From Volvox africanus (Eukaryota > Chlorophyta > Chlorophyceae > Chlamydomonadales > Volvocaceae): DNA of 64,000 bases. The stretch is taken from contig BSDZ01000011.1 in assembly GCA_030268105.1 (NCBI GenBank), positions 3,931,001 to 3,995,000 of the forward strand. Reading direction: 5' to 3'. Positions 34,042 to 46,500 of the stretch are shown piece by piece (positions within the stretch are counted from its first letter, which is position 1; every line of letters begins with the position of its first letter). Under the pieces are notes generated by a model. The model was not told the DNA's origin. It did not search any database and saw nothing but the letters and a program-made list of their open reading frames with translations. The position numbers and the translations under genes are program-made.

Positions 34042-37000
34042 CCCAGCCCAGGAGGTTCACGCCTGGATCGCATCTACATCAATGAAGCCATGCTGCCGTA
34101 TATTTGCCACACGGCCATCTCCTTTCACACAGCTTCAGACCACCGTCCTGCCACACTCCATCTCCTACCTCGCAGAATGAGGTCAAGGGCCCAGGCATCA
34201 AGCGTATACGCATGGCCTTCACTGACCATGAAGATTTGGCTACGAGCATGGCGGAGTGGATCCGGAACCAATGCCAAGAGGCACCCTCAGCCGAAGAGAA
34301 CCCGGGCAACCTTATTGCTTGGTGGCCTGGTTTTAAACGCCGACTAACCATCCTAACACACCAACTCAACAAGGTAGCGCAACAGCGCAGGCAGCAGCCA
34401 GGTGCACATACCCAGGAGGCCTACCTTGGGGTCCAACAGGCCCAACAAGCCCTCGATGCTAGGCCACACTCACCACACCTACTACAGCAGCTCGTAGATG
34501 CCCAAGCAAGACTGGCTAGGGTGCATATTGAGGACAACGCCAGGGCAGCAAAAAAGACCCGGGTCCACTGGTTACACGCAGGAGAGCGTCCTGGCCCAGC
34601 TCTGACAACCTTCCTGCAAACCCAAATCCAGGACCAGCAAACAGCCCCAGTGGCACTCCAGGCACACTCAGGCCGACTGGTCACTAATCCAGCACAGCTA
34701 CCACAGGTAGTAGCGGACTTTTGGGCAGGGGTATGCAGAGCCCCAGACTTCACCACCTCGGAAGACCGCCAGTCAGTGCTTACCCAGTTAGCAGCAGCCA
34801 ACATCCGACTCCCTGAGGAAGCTGACGAAGTGGTTGGGTCCCCGACCATTACTGTGTCTGAACTGGGGTTTGCACTGAAGAAGAGCCAGCCAGGCAAAGC
34901 ACCCGGATGGGATGGCATCCCAACAGATCTGTACCGGAAGTTCTGGCCAGAGATTGGCCCTACTATGGCAGCCCTCTTCACGGCTATCGGCAAAACAGGG
35001 CAGGTGCCAACAGGCTTTCTGGATGGTATCATTAAGGTGCTTTACAAGAAGGGAGACCCCAAACAGCCTGGCAATTACCGCCCTATCACACTGCTTTGCT
35101 CGGACTACCGCTTGCTGGCCAAGGTGCTGGCAAATCGCCTTGGGCCAGCCCTGGGACGAATCATCAGCCCTGAGCAGTCAGCTTTTCTGCCCAAGAGGCT
35201 CATTGGGGCCAATGTTCTCTTTCTACGCCATCTGCCTCATCTCTTACGGAAATTGAACCGCCAAGGTCTGCTGGCCTTCCTGGACTTCGCGAAAGCTTAT
35301 GACACAGTGGACCGCAACTTCCTGATGGGGGCGATGGAGGCGATGGGAGCAGGCCCACAGCTTTGCAGTTGGACCCGAATATTGCTTAGCAACACGCGGG
35401 CAAGAGCCATGATGAACGGTTTCAAATCCAGGCTTGTTAAAATGGAAGCAGGGGTAAGACAGGGTTGCCCCCTAGCACCCCTGCTGTATCTCTTTGTTGC
35501 CCAGGCCTTGTTCAGCTGGCTAAAGAGCCAAGAGATAGGCCTCCGCCTATTGCCTTCAGATGAAGACAGGATCACAGCCTGTCAGTTTGCTGACGATGCA
35601 GAAGTGGCCCTTGAAGGAGAGGAATCCGTGCCAGCCTTCCTTGAAGCCATGGATACTTTTTCCCGGGCATCAGGTCAACGCCTGAACCTGGATAAGATGG
35701 AACTCCTACCCATAGGGGCAGTGGACGACCACCGTCAGGGAAGCACAATAAATGGCCTGAAGGTGGTCACCACTGCGACAGCCCTTAACTTGCCAATGGA
35801 CAACCAAGTGCAGCCGTCCCAACCAGACTGGCCTGAGATGCTAGCACTGGCCTACACGAGGATGCAACGCCTAGCCCATTATCCGCTCTCTGCCTTTGGT
35901 CGGGCTGCAGCAGTCTCAAGCTATTGCCTGCAAACAGTCACGTGGCATATGGAGCATGGTGGACCACCTCCAGATACCACTCTTACCTACATTGAACGCT
36001 TAGCTGCTCACCTGGTAGATCGGCAACAGGGCCCAGAAGATCAGGGCCAGCGCCTCACTGGAGTACCTAGCAGACTCTTGGTGGGACACCCATCAACTGG
36101 TGGTTTTGGCCTACTGCCCCTCAGGCAACACATCCGGGCAAGACAAGCCACGTGGGCAGTGCGTTTCATCCGAGGGGCCCTGATGGCCAGGAGTGAGAGA
36201 GTGAGGGACACGGCGATGAATACGGTTGCTGAAGAAGAGGAGGAGCCTGTTACTAGTGGTAATGATCGAAGTCTCCACCCCTGGATCCGGACCCTGGCCA
36301 CCTACCTGGAGATCACCCATCCGGCCTTTAAACCTTGGGCCCTTACCACTGCCCAGGCAACTGGGCCCTGGCTGGGTGGAGAGACCTTGCCTGAGGAGAT
36401 CAGCTGAATTGTAGGGGCCTTAGGGCACCTTCCACCACTAGAAGATGTCAGCAACCCACCTTTAGCCCCTGGAGACTGGTGCTGGGCGGCTGCTCTCTGG
36501 GGAAATCCTTTGCTGCCCAACAATTCGGATAATGAGGGAAGTATCAACGGTAACAACCACTGCCCAGGCCTGGAAACCCGCCACCCACTGATGGCTTCAT
36601 GCAGAAAACTGCTCACAGTTGGGGACCTGGTAAGGGTGTACGACATGCTGGAGCATGACCAAATACCCCTCCCTCAGTACATGACCTGGCTAGACTGGAC
36701 CCAACAGTTTCTAGACCCCTCAACTAGCCCCACCCAACTGCGAGACAAGGAGTCTACCCGTATGGCTCTTTCGGCTTTATGCAACGATATCAGCCCAGCA
36801 TGGATAGCAGCAGCACGGGAGGCAGTCAACCGCTTACAACCCCAACAGCCGGACAGGGTGGAGGACAGAATGCAGCAGCAGATGCCAGCACCACCAGACC
36901 GCACCACAGTGATGGCCATGATCGTCAGGCGTTTGGGCTGGAGATTGCCAGGGGACTCGGGTATAGTGCCTCTCTACAACCTCACGGTAAGCCAAGCTAC

Positions 37001-37941
37001 TCAGCTGCAAGGGGTTTCAAAAGCGGAGGAGCGATTGGAGCTCTTGTCAGCTTTTGTGCAGGAGGCGCAAGGGATGCCAACAGACGGACCAACTCCTTCC
37101 TGTCCTGTCACTGACCTCCAGCGCTTTCAGGCAACCCTAGACAGGCTGTGGACAGCAGTTCGTTGGGAAAATAAAAACAAAGAGACGCTGTGGCGTTTGG
37201 TGGTCGATGGGATACCCATGCCTGGCAACACACATCTTTCCAGGGTGCCCATCAAACCATGTGGGTGTGGCAGCTATGGAGCTGATACTGATCAACCTTG
37301 CTCCCCACGCCTGCACCACTTCTGGGAGTGCCCTATAGCCAAGGCGGTGCGTGAGCAAATTGACAGGCATCTGCCATTGCCGACATCAGCCACCATTGAA
37401 GGGGGCATGACCAGGCAACAGCTATGGCTTGTCCAAGCACCTCCTGGTTGCGAGCAGGCCCCTTGGGACGTGATAGCCATGGCTGCTTTACCTTCTATGG
37501 AATATGGCAGGCACTGTCTCCGGGCGGCAACCAGGGAACACAGGCAACAGAGGCCTTATACCCACGGACGGCAGCAGCAACAACAGATCCACACAGCAGA
37601 GCAGGGACCCCGTCAACGGGCTATTACTGACTTCTTCAATCGTTCAGGGGGTTTCATTCAAGAGGAAGAGGAAGATGCCAACAGCCATCCAATCATCTCT
37701 ACGACACAGCCAGCAATGGACACAAACAGCAGCCTCACCCCTGGACCGTGCACGAGCTCGTACAGTTGTCGACTTTTGGGCACGCTTGCATTCTTTTGCA
37801 GCGTTGGGTATCCCTCATTATGGCTGGGATCGGGTGGGACCACAACATCCCATCCTAGCCATAGTTGGCACGCAAATGCGGTGTGCAGTTCCGGTTGACA
37901 TCACCGGCCATGAAGCAGTAAGATCAGAGCAGGGGCTTTAA
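34042..37941 (+). pseudogene. LINE endonuclease/reverse transcriptase polyprotein, broken
   Basis: Reverse transcriptase motifs are clear: GKAPGWDGIP, GNYRPITLL, LAFLDFAKAYDTVDR, GVRQGCPLAP and FADD (35586-35597), followed by a Cys/His motif at ~37258-37345 (CGCG ... C ... HHFWEC). Three breaks are visible: a frame change between the endonuclease end and the RT frame near 34170; one TGA at 36405-36407 with the same frame open before (34104) and after (to 37898); and a frame change near 37690-37740, after which VVDFWARLHSFAALG continues in the next frame to 37941. Encoded activities would be target nicking and target-primed reverse transcription. The copy is probably dead but young, as few lesions have accumulated. 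A PCNA-box-like QRAITDFF lies at 37614-37637. Confidence 0.88.
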
Positions 37942-38484
37942 GGCAGGAGTTTTGAGGAGGAGGTTCTGTGGGAGGAAAGAGGGAGAGAGTCAGGGAGGTA
38001 GAGACAAGGGGAGGACGGTCTAGTTCTTGAGGAGGGGAAGGGAGAGGGTGGAGGATTTCGGGGCTAGAGGTTCCTGTGTCCAGGCTTCGGGTCCTTAGGG
38101 TTTTGGGAGGGGTCAGCGAGAGAGGTCTTTCCTTCTTGTGCAGTGCAGGTGTCTGCGGGGCCAGCTTTGGGTGGGGCCGGAAGGCTTTCTAGGGGGGCGC
38201 CAGTTTGGCTTGTCATCCCCCCCTCCACCCCTGGTTGGGTTCTTCCGGCTCGGCTGTGTAAGAGTGTGCTTTCCTGCTGGTGTCTCTCCTCTGAGGGGGT
38301 CTGTGTGTGTCTGTCAGACTCTTGCCAGGTCAGGTTCGGTTTAGAGGAGAGGGTTCCCCGTCCTTTGAGCAGCTAGGTGTCTCCCATTTTCCGTTGCTTC
38401 CCGTTGTGGTTTCTTGGTGGCCCTGAGTGCTCTGTTAGTGGCCAGGCGAGAGCCTCTGAGGTTTCCATGGCCCGAGTGAGAGGG

Positions 38485-38524
38485 GGAGCACGTGGCAGGA
38501 CAGACAGACAAAGCCACGTGCTCC
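38485..38524 (+). other. LINE 3' UTR hairpin
   Basis: Perfect 12-bp stem (38485-38496 with 38513-38524) around a 16-nt loop ending in ACAGACAAA. The same hairpin, with minor changes, is in the tails at 29861 and 58598. In LINEs such 3' structures can be the recognition site for the reverse transcriptase; that role here is inference. Confidence 0.7.
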
Positions 38525-38751
38525 TCCCTTGCGCTGTGGCTCGGTCCGGTCAGGACCCCCGGTGCTCGTCTTTGGAGGGCGAGTCGCCCCCAGTGTAACA
38601 CCCATAATACATAATATATACATACGTACATACATGTACAAGTACCTATAATAATAAGTAAACACTAAGATGTTATTAAGCGGCTCATACCGTACTAAGC
38701 TCATTTAAAGCCCATATCCTCTCAGTTTTAGTATGACTGTATGTGGCTTCC

Positions 38752-38855
38752 TGTAATATCCTGGGGTATCTACGGGCAGTGTCAAAGGATCCTGGACCTT
38801 AGATGGTCATCCTTCCGATCGGGCCTTTGTTGGCCGACACAACAGAGATACAACA
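38752..38855 (-). mobile_element. LTR-like 104-bp insertion, copy 3, with empty site in paralog
   Basis: Family member in reverse orientation (TGTAATATCC ... ATACAACA). CTTCC flanks it on both sides (38747-38751 and 38856-38860). The duplicated segment B copy 1 has the uninterrupted site with a single CTTCC (about 22106-22110), proving insertion after the duplication or loss of a precise unit. Confidence 0.85.
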
Positions 38856-39259
38856 CTTCCTTCTGTGAATGGAGTGCTGGATTACACCCTTCAACCTGCA
38901 TTCCCCACCCAGTGTTCACCATGACTTGGAACATTTCCGACACTTCAACTGAAGTCGACTTCAGAGAGTCATATTCCACTTCCATAGAGTCCTTACTTGA
39001 TGTCTTCAGCCTGAATTATAAATCGTATGCTCTTTTTTATGCAACTATAAATACAATATTGTATATCTTGGAGCATAAATGAAACACATCACTTGCATGG
39101 ACTTATGGATATAGGTTCAAAGCGTATTTCCAACTTATATGGATGGATGGTTGATGAGGGTGCAAGGGAGTGGGATGCATGGGGAATGAGAGGAAGGGGG
39201 CAGGGGAGGAATGGGGGGAGGGTGGGAGCTGGAGGGCGGAATGGAGGTGGAGGTGAAGG

Positions 39260-39352
39260 TGGAGCGGGAGCGGGAGTGGGAGTGGGAGCGGGAGCGGGAG
39301 CGGGAGCAGGAGCGCGAGTTGGAGTGGGAGCGGGAGCGGGAGCGGGAGCGAC
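39260..39352 (+). repeat. GGGAGC hexamer array (G-quadruplex-prone)
   Basis: About a dozen GGGAGC/GGGAGT units. Runs of three G separated by three bases fit the G-quadruplex rule. The paralogous position at about 22505-22545 has only about five units. Confidence 0.85.
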
Positions 39353-40526
39353 TTTACGGCAACTCTGCTGCTGCTACGGATACTTCCTGTAGACACACAG
39401 CAGCCAGGGCACGTATTGGTTCATTACGTTACATAACTTTCTATCGCTAGATAGGACTTAAAAAACCGCTCCAGCCAGCCATTCGATCGTACAAAATTGC
39501 AGTCAGCAGCAGCGATGACTAATACCTGCTGTTTGTGTATATTGCAAGTTTTTGACATACAGCGACCAACTAATTGCCCATGCTCCGTCACCAGCAAGCA
39601 CATGCAAGCAAACGCCCCAACCAAGCGTCTAGTTAGCTACATACGTGCCAAATATTCAGTACGTTTTGCACATCAGGCGCTAAAACTGTTAGGGCTCATC
39701 GATCTGCATCTTATGAAAAGCCGGTATAACAGCGGAATCACAAAACATGCATGCGTACGTAGCTAGCCTACGATTGAATTCACAAACAAAAACTGAGTAA
39801 AGAACGAGTTGCGCTTATCAGGACTGGGAATCATCAGGACATACAATTATATCAATACATATGGCATAATCTATCTTAAAACAGTACAGGAAGGGACCAG
39901 CAGTAGCAGGAGACGGAAGTGTCAGCATGGCTGTATAAGCGATATATATGTATTCCCTGCAGAAGGGGATCCAAGCAATCACAATCATGGAACCTCATGT
40001 ATTGATCAGTTGCCTTGACTCCTGCATTGTGCGTACCGCCGTAGATTGGGTGCGTACCAGCGTACGAGATAGGGTAAATAGCACGTGCATGGATGATATC
40101 TTCAGGGAGCTCACGATGCAGGAAGCTCACGTCCACCTTACTTCCATTTTGTGCAAACCTATATATCTACTGCAGACAATTGGCTACATGCTCGGCAGGA
40201 CTTAAATGTGAATTGACGCAAATGTGAATTAACATGTCGAGCGTGCATGAGCGCACACAGGCTGCCGGCGTGCTACGCGAGGATTGCCGACTTCACGACC
40301 GAGTGACGAGCCCACGTTCTCAGCTTCGCATCCCTCTTGATTGCCTCTCTGACCTCTCGGTACCCACATCCCTCACCCCACACACCCCATACACCATACA
40401 TATGTATGTATGTGTCAAACGCCCCTATCTGCCGACCATGGATCCAAAACTTTCACCATTTCCGCCATCTCTTATAGATAAAGAAATCCGCCGTCAACAG
40501 TCACCTTCGTTCATCAGTCACCTTTA

Positions 40527-43500
40527 TCAAAAGTGAGGTCGTTCAACTACGCGGTACTGCCCATGGGCCGATAGACTGTCATAATGAGGACGTGATGATG
40601 GCGGCGCCGGGCTGCTGCTTTTGCATGGATAGGTGTTGGGGCACCTCCCGGGGTACGCGTCCCTCGGTGGCTGGTATCCCGGGCAGTACCACAACACCAG
40701 CGCCATGCAGCCCTCGTCTTCGTGAGGCAGAACGTGGCAGTGGAACACAGCCAGACGATGAGTACACTTCGACGGTGGCGATGCCCAGTTCGTAAGGTGG
40801 TCCTCGTATTTGCCGCACAGCGCCTTCTCGTCGTCTGTAACAGGGGGCTGGGAGAAGTTTCTGGCCAGCCACTGGACGGTGGTCTGGTCACAGACATTGA
40901 CACGGTCGCCGCAGGTACCGTTGCCGCTGCCGTGCTCGGGCCAGGGGCATCCAGTCTGGCACGTTGGCAGAAGAATAGAGTCCATCCAATCGCCCACCTG
41001 TTGTGTTAGTTTGGTGGGTCGATGGGTAAACACAGCACATTAGTGGGGTCGGTGGGTCGGTGATACCTACCAACACATAATGGAAGGCCCAGCCCCAGCA
41101 GGGCCGCAGCTGCAGCTAGCCCCAGAGGCAGCCATCCACTTTGGTCCTTGATCGCTGCCCTCCCCACACGCTGCCCTTTTCCGCAACGCAAACTGCTGTT
41201 ACATGTAGTATCCTGGGGTATCTACAAGTCAATGCATTTCCGGGATGACTGAATCTGTACATCATTGAATCGGGTCTGTTGAGGAGAATAGATACATTAC
41301 CCACGTCACACACGCACCTTGAAGTTATTCGTGACCCGGGTCGTGCAGGGCGGCAGGTTCTTCAGGCGGACGGGGGTCTCATGCAGGTGCCAGGGGTGGA
41401 ATGTGATGTCCCGAAGCCTCCAGATCTGCTGGCTACCCTGCTCCACATACGCGACTCCGTTCGGAAAGAGCTTGTTGTTGATGGAGCACATGCCACCTGC
41501 ATACATAGGATGGTATGGATGTATAGGATGCATGGTATAGGATGAATGGGGGAGGCAAACGAAACGCACGTACGGGAAACAAATTCGAGCGAAAACAATG
41601 AACGAATCGGACCACAGGCATCAGCTTGCTTGCTAGCCATGCAAGCATGTTTGAGGACCTGGGTTGTTGGATCGGACGGCAAGCACTGTCCTGCTGGAAG
41701 AATGGGAGCAGGACATACCGTACTCGCTCTATCTACGCATCACCGTAGGCAGCTCATGCACACAGGCACATCTTCCCTCAAGCACGCACCATAATTTTGG
41801 TTCATGAAGGAGTAGCACTGCCTGACAGCGGGCTTGGGGAAGTGCTGGTAGTCCAAGTATTGGAAGAGATCAAGCCTGCAACGCGGGCAGATAAAATATA
41901 TAAATGTATATGTATATATATACATATACACATATACAAATACATACACAAGACATACACAAAACACAAGACATACACAAATACAAATACAAATACATAC
42001 ACAAGACAATACACAAATACATACACAAATACATGCACAAATACATGCACAAATATCTGAACACGCATGGGCTGACCACTTTTTTCAAAACGTGTATGCA
42101 TAATATGCAACAACAACTGGGCACGTACATGCCCATGCACCCACGCAATGTCCTCCCAGCCAATGCATGCTATAATTACCAGCCAGCCTGGAAGTATACA
42201 CGTACAGCTGCACACTTGTGCAGAAGCCCCCATATCAGCATCTCGAGAGGCATTTTGCGGCTCTCAACTACTACACAGCCAGCTAGATTAATACGAGTTC
42301 ACATGAAACCGGATCGTCATCCCATAAACAAGGCATCATGGTACATGCATCCGTGCGACACCCCATATGCATACACACCTACATATGTATTATGTATATG
42401 TGGCTCGGTAACACCCCGGTATATACCTGGACTTGCACACGGTACCGTGGAATTCCCGATCGGGCAGAATCTCCGACGCCAACGGATGCACCTCCACCAC
42501 CGCCAGCACCGCAGCGTTTAGCTCACGACCGCCGTACATGTTGTTCGCGGGACGCAGCTTGGCAACAGTGTTGGCAGGGCGGTTACCGAAGCACTCGCAG
42601 TGCGTTGCTTGGCAGGCTGTACGGGACATACAAGCAGGGCACTAATATGCCGCCAGCAGCCATGCTTGGATGGATAAGCAACACATCTTTGTGTGCACGT
42701 ATGTATGTGCGTGTTTTGCAAGACAACCTTATTGTGCACCTAAGCAAGTTTCAAAGGTGCACGACCAGGGTAGCAAGAACACGTTTTGGATGGATAGATG
42801 GGTGGATGGGATTTATTCTCCTAGCTACCTGTCTAGTTACCCACCGTCATAGTTAGTATGGAAGGGTCCCGCGCCGGAAGCCAGCACATAGGTGCCAGGA
42901 ACATCACATTTGATCAGGATGTCGGCACGGTTCGCCGGACCCATGATCAGGTCGTTGTAGGAGCGGTGGCTGCCAACCGGCGTGGAGGAGAGCAGGCGAG
43001 GAATCTCGGGCAGCGGCACACCGTCGCGGGCGAGGAGCCACATCCTGCGTCGAGCGCGCAATACATACAATAATATCACATGCATGCCTCATTCACGGAT
43101 GGAGGGGGCGGCGGGAGTCATGCGTTTATTACATAAGGTACATATTTATTAGGCAGTACGTGCGTCGAATAAAACCCTACCATGCATCTAGCTACATAAC
43201 ACGTGTAAACCCCCAATTATCTAGCTTTAGCTATCCAGTGGGAATTACTTCTTCCTCTGCCAGGAGACGTCTCCGAGTAGTAGTGGAAGATTATTATCAT
43301 GTCGGGCAAGGAATCCTTCTGTGTGTATGCCCATGATCAAGCCAACTAATCTGCATCAAACCCACATACATATACACAATATACACAATATATACAATAT
43401 ATACACATTATTGTTATGCGTAGTATAATGTATATATGCAGTACTAGCTAGCTATGTGCGAATAAGCTATAACAGTCCAAACCCGCCCACCCGTCTACTC

Positions 43501-46500
43501 ACTTGCACGTATCCGCGGGAGTCAGTTTGCCCTTGCAGTCAACCTTGGGTCAGTGGCGAGCACAAATGATTAAAGAAAACAGTCAAGCGGGTGGGGTGAT
43601 TTCATTAGCGGACAATTCACGCTGCTAGCTCGCTGTCATCCAATTCACTTGGGTCGTCATGCACATGGGGTGGTCATCAGACGCAAACCAAGTTGTGTCG
43701 GCAGCGTGTCGGACCAACCGCTTTCCTCATCACAGATAGCTAGGTATGTCGGCAGGAAGCAGCATGTTGGTTGCTCACTTGGACATCACATTTGGTTAGG
43801 CCAGCAGGCGCATGCCACTTCATCATTTGTGGCCCCCATGTGTTAGCAGGAAGACTTTTCCCGTACCTTCTGGATGGTGAGGTCCAACCACTTCATCGTC
43901 ATTGTGTTGACAATCTGCCAACGAGAATACCTGCGTGTGTGTGTATTGAGTTGGATAATGTGTTGTCAATGGTTTTATGTGTATTTGGTCAATGAGCAAT
44001 TACCGAGTTGTGTAAGATGTATGGTGAGCGTACGACGGCGATGTAGCAGTACATATGCGTACTGATAGACACGGCATACTGTCACCATGTACGGCACAAG
44101 CACAGGTACGTTCTGTACTTTCACACACCTCTCCGCGGTGATCTCGATGGTCGGTTGGAAGGCGCCGTTGACCAGGGCCCAGTCCCGACCGGCAAGGTTC
44201 TTGTAGCGGGGCTTGCCCGCCTTGTTGAACAGCAGGATGCTCGGGGGCGACGAGGCGTTCCCCAAGAAGCTGCCGGGTGGGAAGTTGACAAGCGGCAGGC
44301 GGCAGGCGGATATGGGGACGGGTGTCGATAACAATTTGGTCTCACAATAATGCTACCGAAGGCACGGGCATGTGCGTGGTGACTGATGGTTGCTGTGCCG
44401 TACTTACGGAATGGTGTCATCATCGGGTGCGTTGGCGGTGGTGTTGCGAAACCAGATGCCGTTGATCTGCAAGATGGTGCTGTGCTCCAGGGGCTGATTC
44501 CTCAAGATCTGCGGGGCAATAGGGTAGGTTGCTTGTTGCGATCAAAAAGGGGATGTGCACATTTATTTCACACACATGGGGGCACTTAGTAATCTTATTT
44601 GCGATGTTACATGCGCAGGTATAAATTACTTCCTAAAATACATATACATTATATATTATGTAATATAGATAATAGATTATGGATAATAGATTATAGATTA
44701 TAGATTATGGATTATATACATTTTATACTACATTAAATGAGTATATTCCGCACTTCCCCGGCTGAGTATTAAACCGCAGATGAGTCCTGCCAGGGAGGGC
44801 GGACAGGGACACGACTGAGGAGCCCAGCGTGCTATCCTGATGTTAGATCTCACTGAATTCCAAGTGCGCTTCACCAGCCCGGGTCTTGCTAATACGTAGC
44901 CGTTGGCGCTCAGGACCAAACTTACGACCACTGTCAAGCAAGCATGGCGCCCTCCCTCTCAGGGCCATCTTGAGAAGTTTTGTGAATTGATGTATACTGA
45001 TGTAAATGTGCTTGCCACTCGCTCGCTACATGCGTGAATTTGTAAGTACATCTTGTGTATGTACTCGATGATGACCCCGTAAACCCACCTCGATCATGCG
45101 GTTGCACTCCTTTTCATTATGCCGGCCATGGGCTGCCGCGTACAGACTGCTCAGGCCGTGCGGCAGGTAGGATTCCGGGATGATGAGGGGCGCCGCGGAA
45201 GTGGGCGTCTGTACAGACACAGAGCCGTGCGAATGCGGGTGGTACCTACGTACGTGCAGGCAAGCAAGCACAAGGCCCAGGCAAGCAGTAGTGTATCAAA
45301 AAGTAGGATCGTTTAGAGGGTTAGCTATACGCAGGTAGGTGCGTCCCGCGGGTCGACTACATACACGCGCATAGCTGGAGGAGACCGACACACAAGTAAA
45401 TTATTCATTTGTTCCCGCCTCTGACACACGCACGCACGCACGCATAGAGAAGCTTAGCATAGCAACCAAAAAATAATGCCGCATTTGATTTTTGCTTGGT
45501 ACGTACCAAGCATGCTTGCCGATCCACTTGGCAAATACGCATGTACAAAGCAGTATAATCAAAGCAACTTTTATCTCTATCTAGCTAGTAATATCTCACC
45601 AGCCCACTCCAGGGACAACCGGAATCAACGGGTAGGTGTACTTGACGGTTGCTCCAGCAGGGTGCTGTCGTACACCGTAATGGTATTCCTCTTTTGCTAG
45701 TGGACGGTCCATGACGAAGATGTTGTCTCCACGCACTTTGCAGAACTGCGTGGAGGTAACTGAACTGTTGCAGTAGTAGTCCTGGGTGGAGATGTCGGGG
45801 TTGGCCAGGCCGGCCTTGGGGTTGCCGGGCTCGCAGAGATTGAGGACGTTGGTGGCGCCAGGGTCCACCTTTGCTCGGCATTGACACATGCAGCCGAGGA
45901 CGGGAATGGAGCGCGGGAGGGAGGGAGGAGGATGCAATGACAGTCAGCAGTGCATGGAGATGACCCACGCACCCAGCTAGCCGTGCCAATCAACGATTGA
46001 TCCCCTATCTGTGGATTATGTATGTATATACAGATACAGATACAGATACAGATACAGATACAGATACAGATACAGACACAGATACAGACACAGATACAGA
46101 CACAGATACAGACACAGATACATGATGACACCTGCCTTAAGGCCGTGCGTGTGCAGGTTGGTCCACTGGAAATCCTGGAAGCCATTCATGATTAGGTTGT
46201 CGCCGGCAGGGCACGTGTGGAAGGGCTGGAAGGGAAGCCTGCAAGAAGATGGAACATGCGTGCATATATAGATAAGGTGCCGGATGAATGGACGGATGGG
46301 AGGGACAATCATTCGTAGTTCTGGCAGGCATGCGCAAACAATACTACAGATCGATTGATAATACATGAACCAGTCGTTCAATCAGCAGCAGGCAGATGAA
46401 AGCAAGATATATAGACCTGCATGGCATTGGCAAGATAGACTGCTAGCTGCAGCCTCCCGGCTTAATACTTGTCGTACATCTTTCAACCCTAGCGAGCTAA

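Larger units (their letters stand above)
33997..38627 (+). mobile_element. 5'-truncated L1-like LINE
   Basis: Contains the end of an AP-type endonuclease (SRLDRIYINE ... SDHRP at ~34052-34145), reverse transcriptase, a Cys/His motif, a ~690-bp 3' UTR and a 3' hairpin. The endonuclease N-terminus is missing, so insertion was truncated. Possible target duplication: ACATACCTGTAC (33985-33996) versus ACATACATGTAC (38628-38639), 11 of 12. Four 13-bp CCTGTACCATGCA-type repeats fill the 5' junction (about 33990-34041). Confidence 0.85.
38725..40405. repeat. Duplicated segment B, copy 2
   Basis: Aligns with 22086-23645. Differences include an LTR-like insertion (38752-38855), a longer GGGAGC array (about 39260-39350) and small indels. 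It adjoins the 3' end of oxidase copy 2. Confidence 0.85.

Noticed and set aside
41006..41191. Minus-strand frame with a hydrophobic segment in the last intron of oxidase copy 2
   Set aside because: It ends at a stop before exon 14, has no counterpart in copy 1, and splicing around it keeps a perfect frame.
46011..46381. YRYRYR / LYLYLY repeat frames
   Set aside because: Produced by the (CAGATA)n microsatellite in oxidase intron 3.
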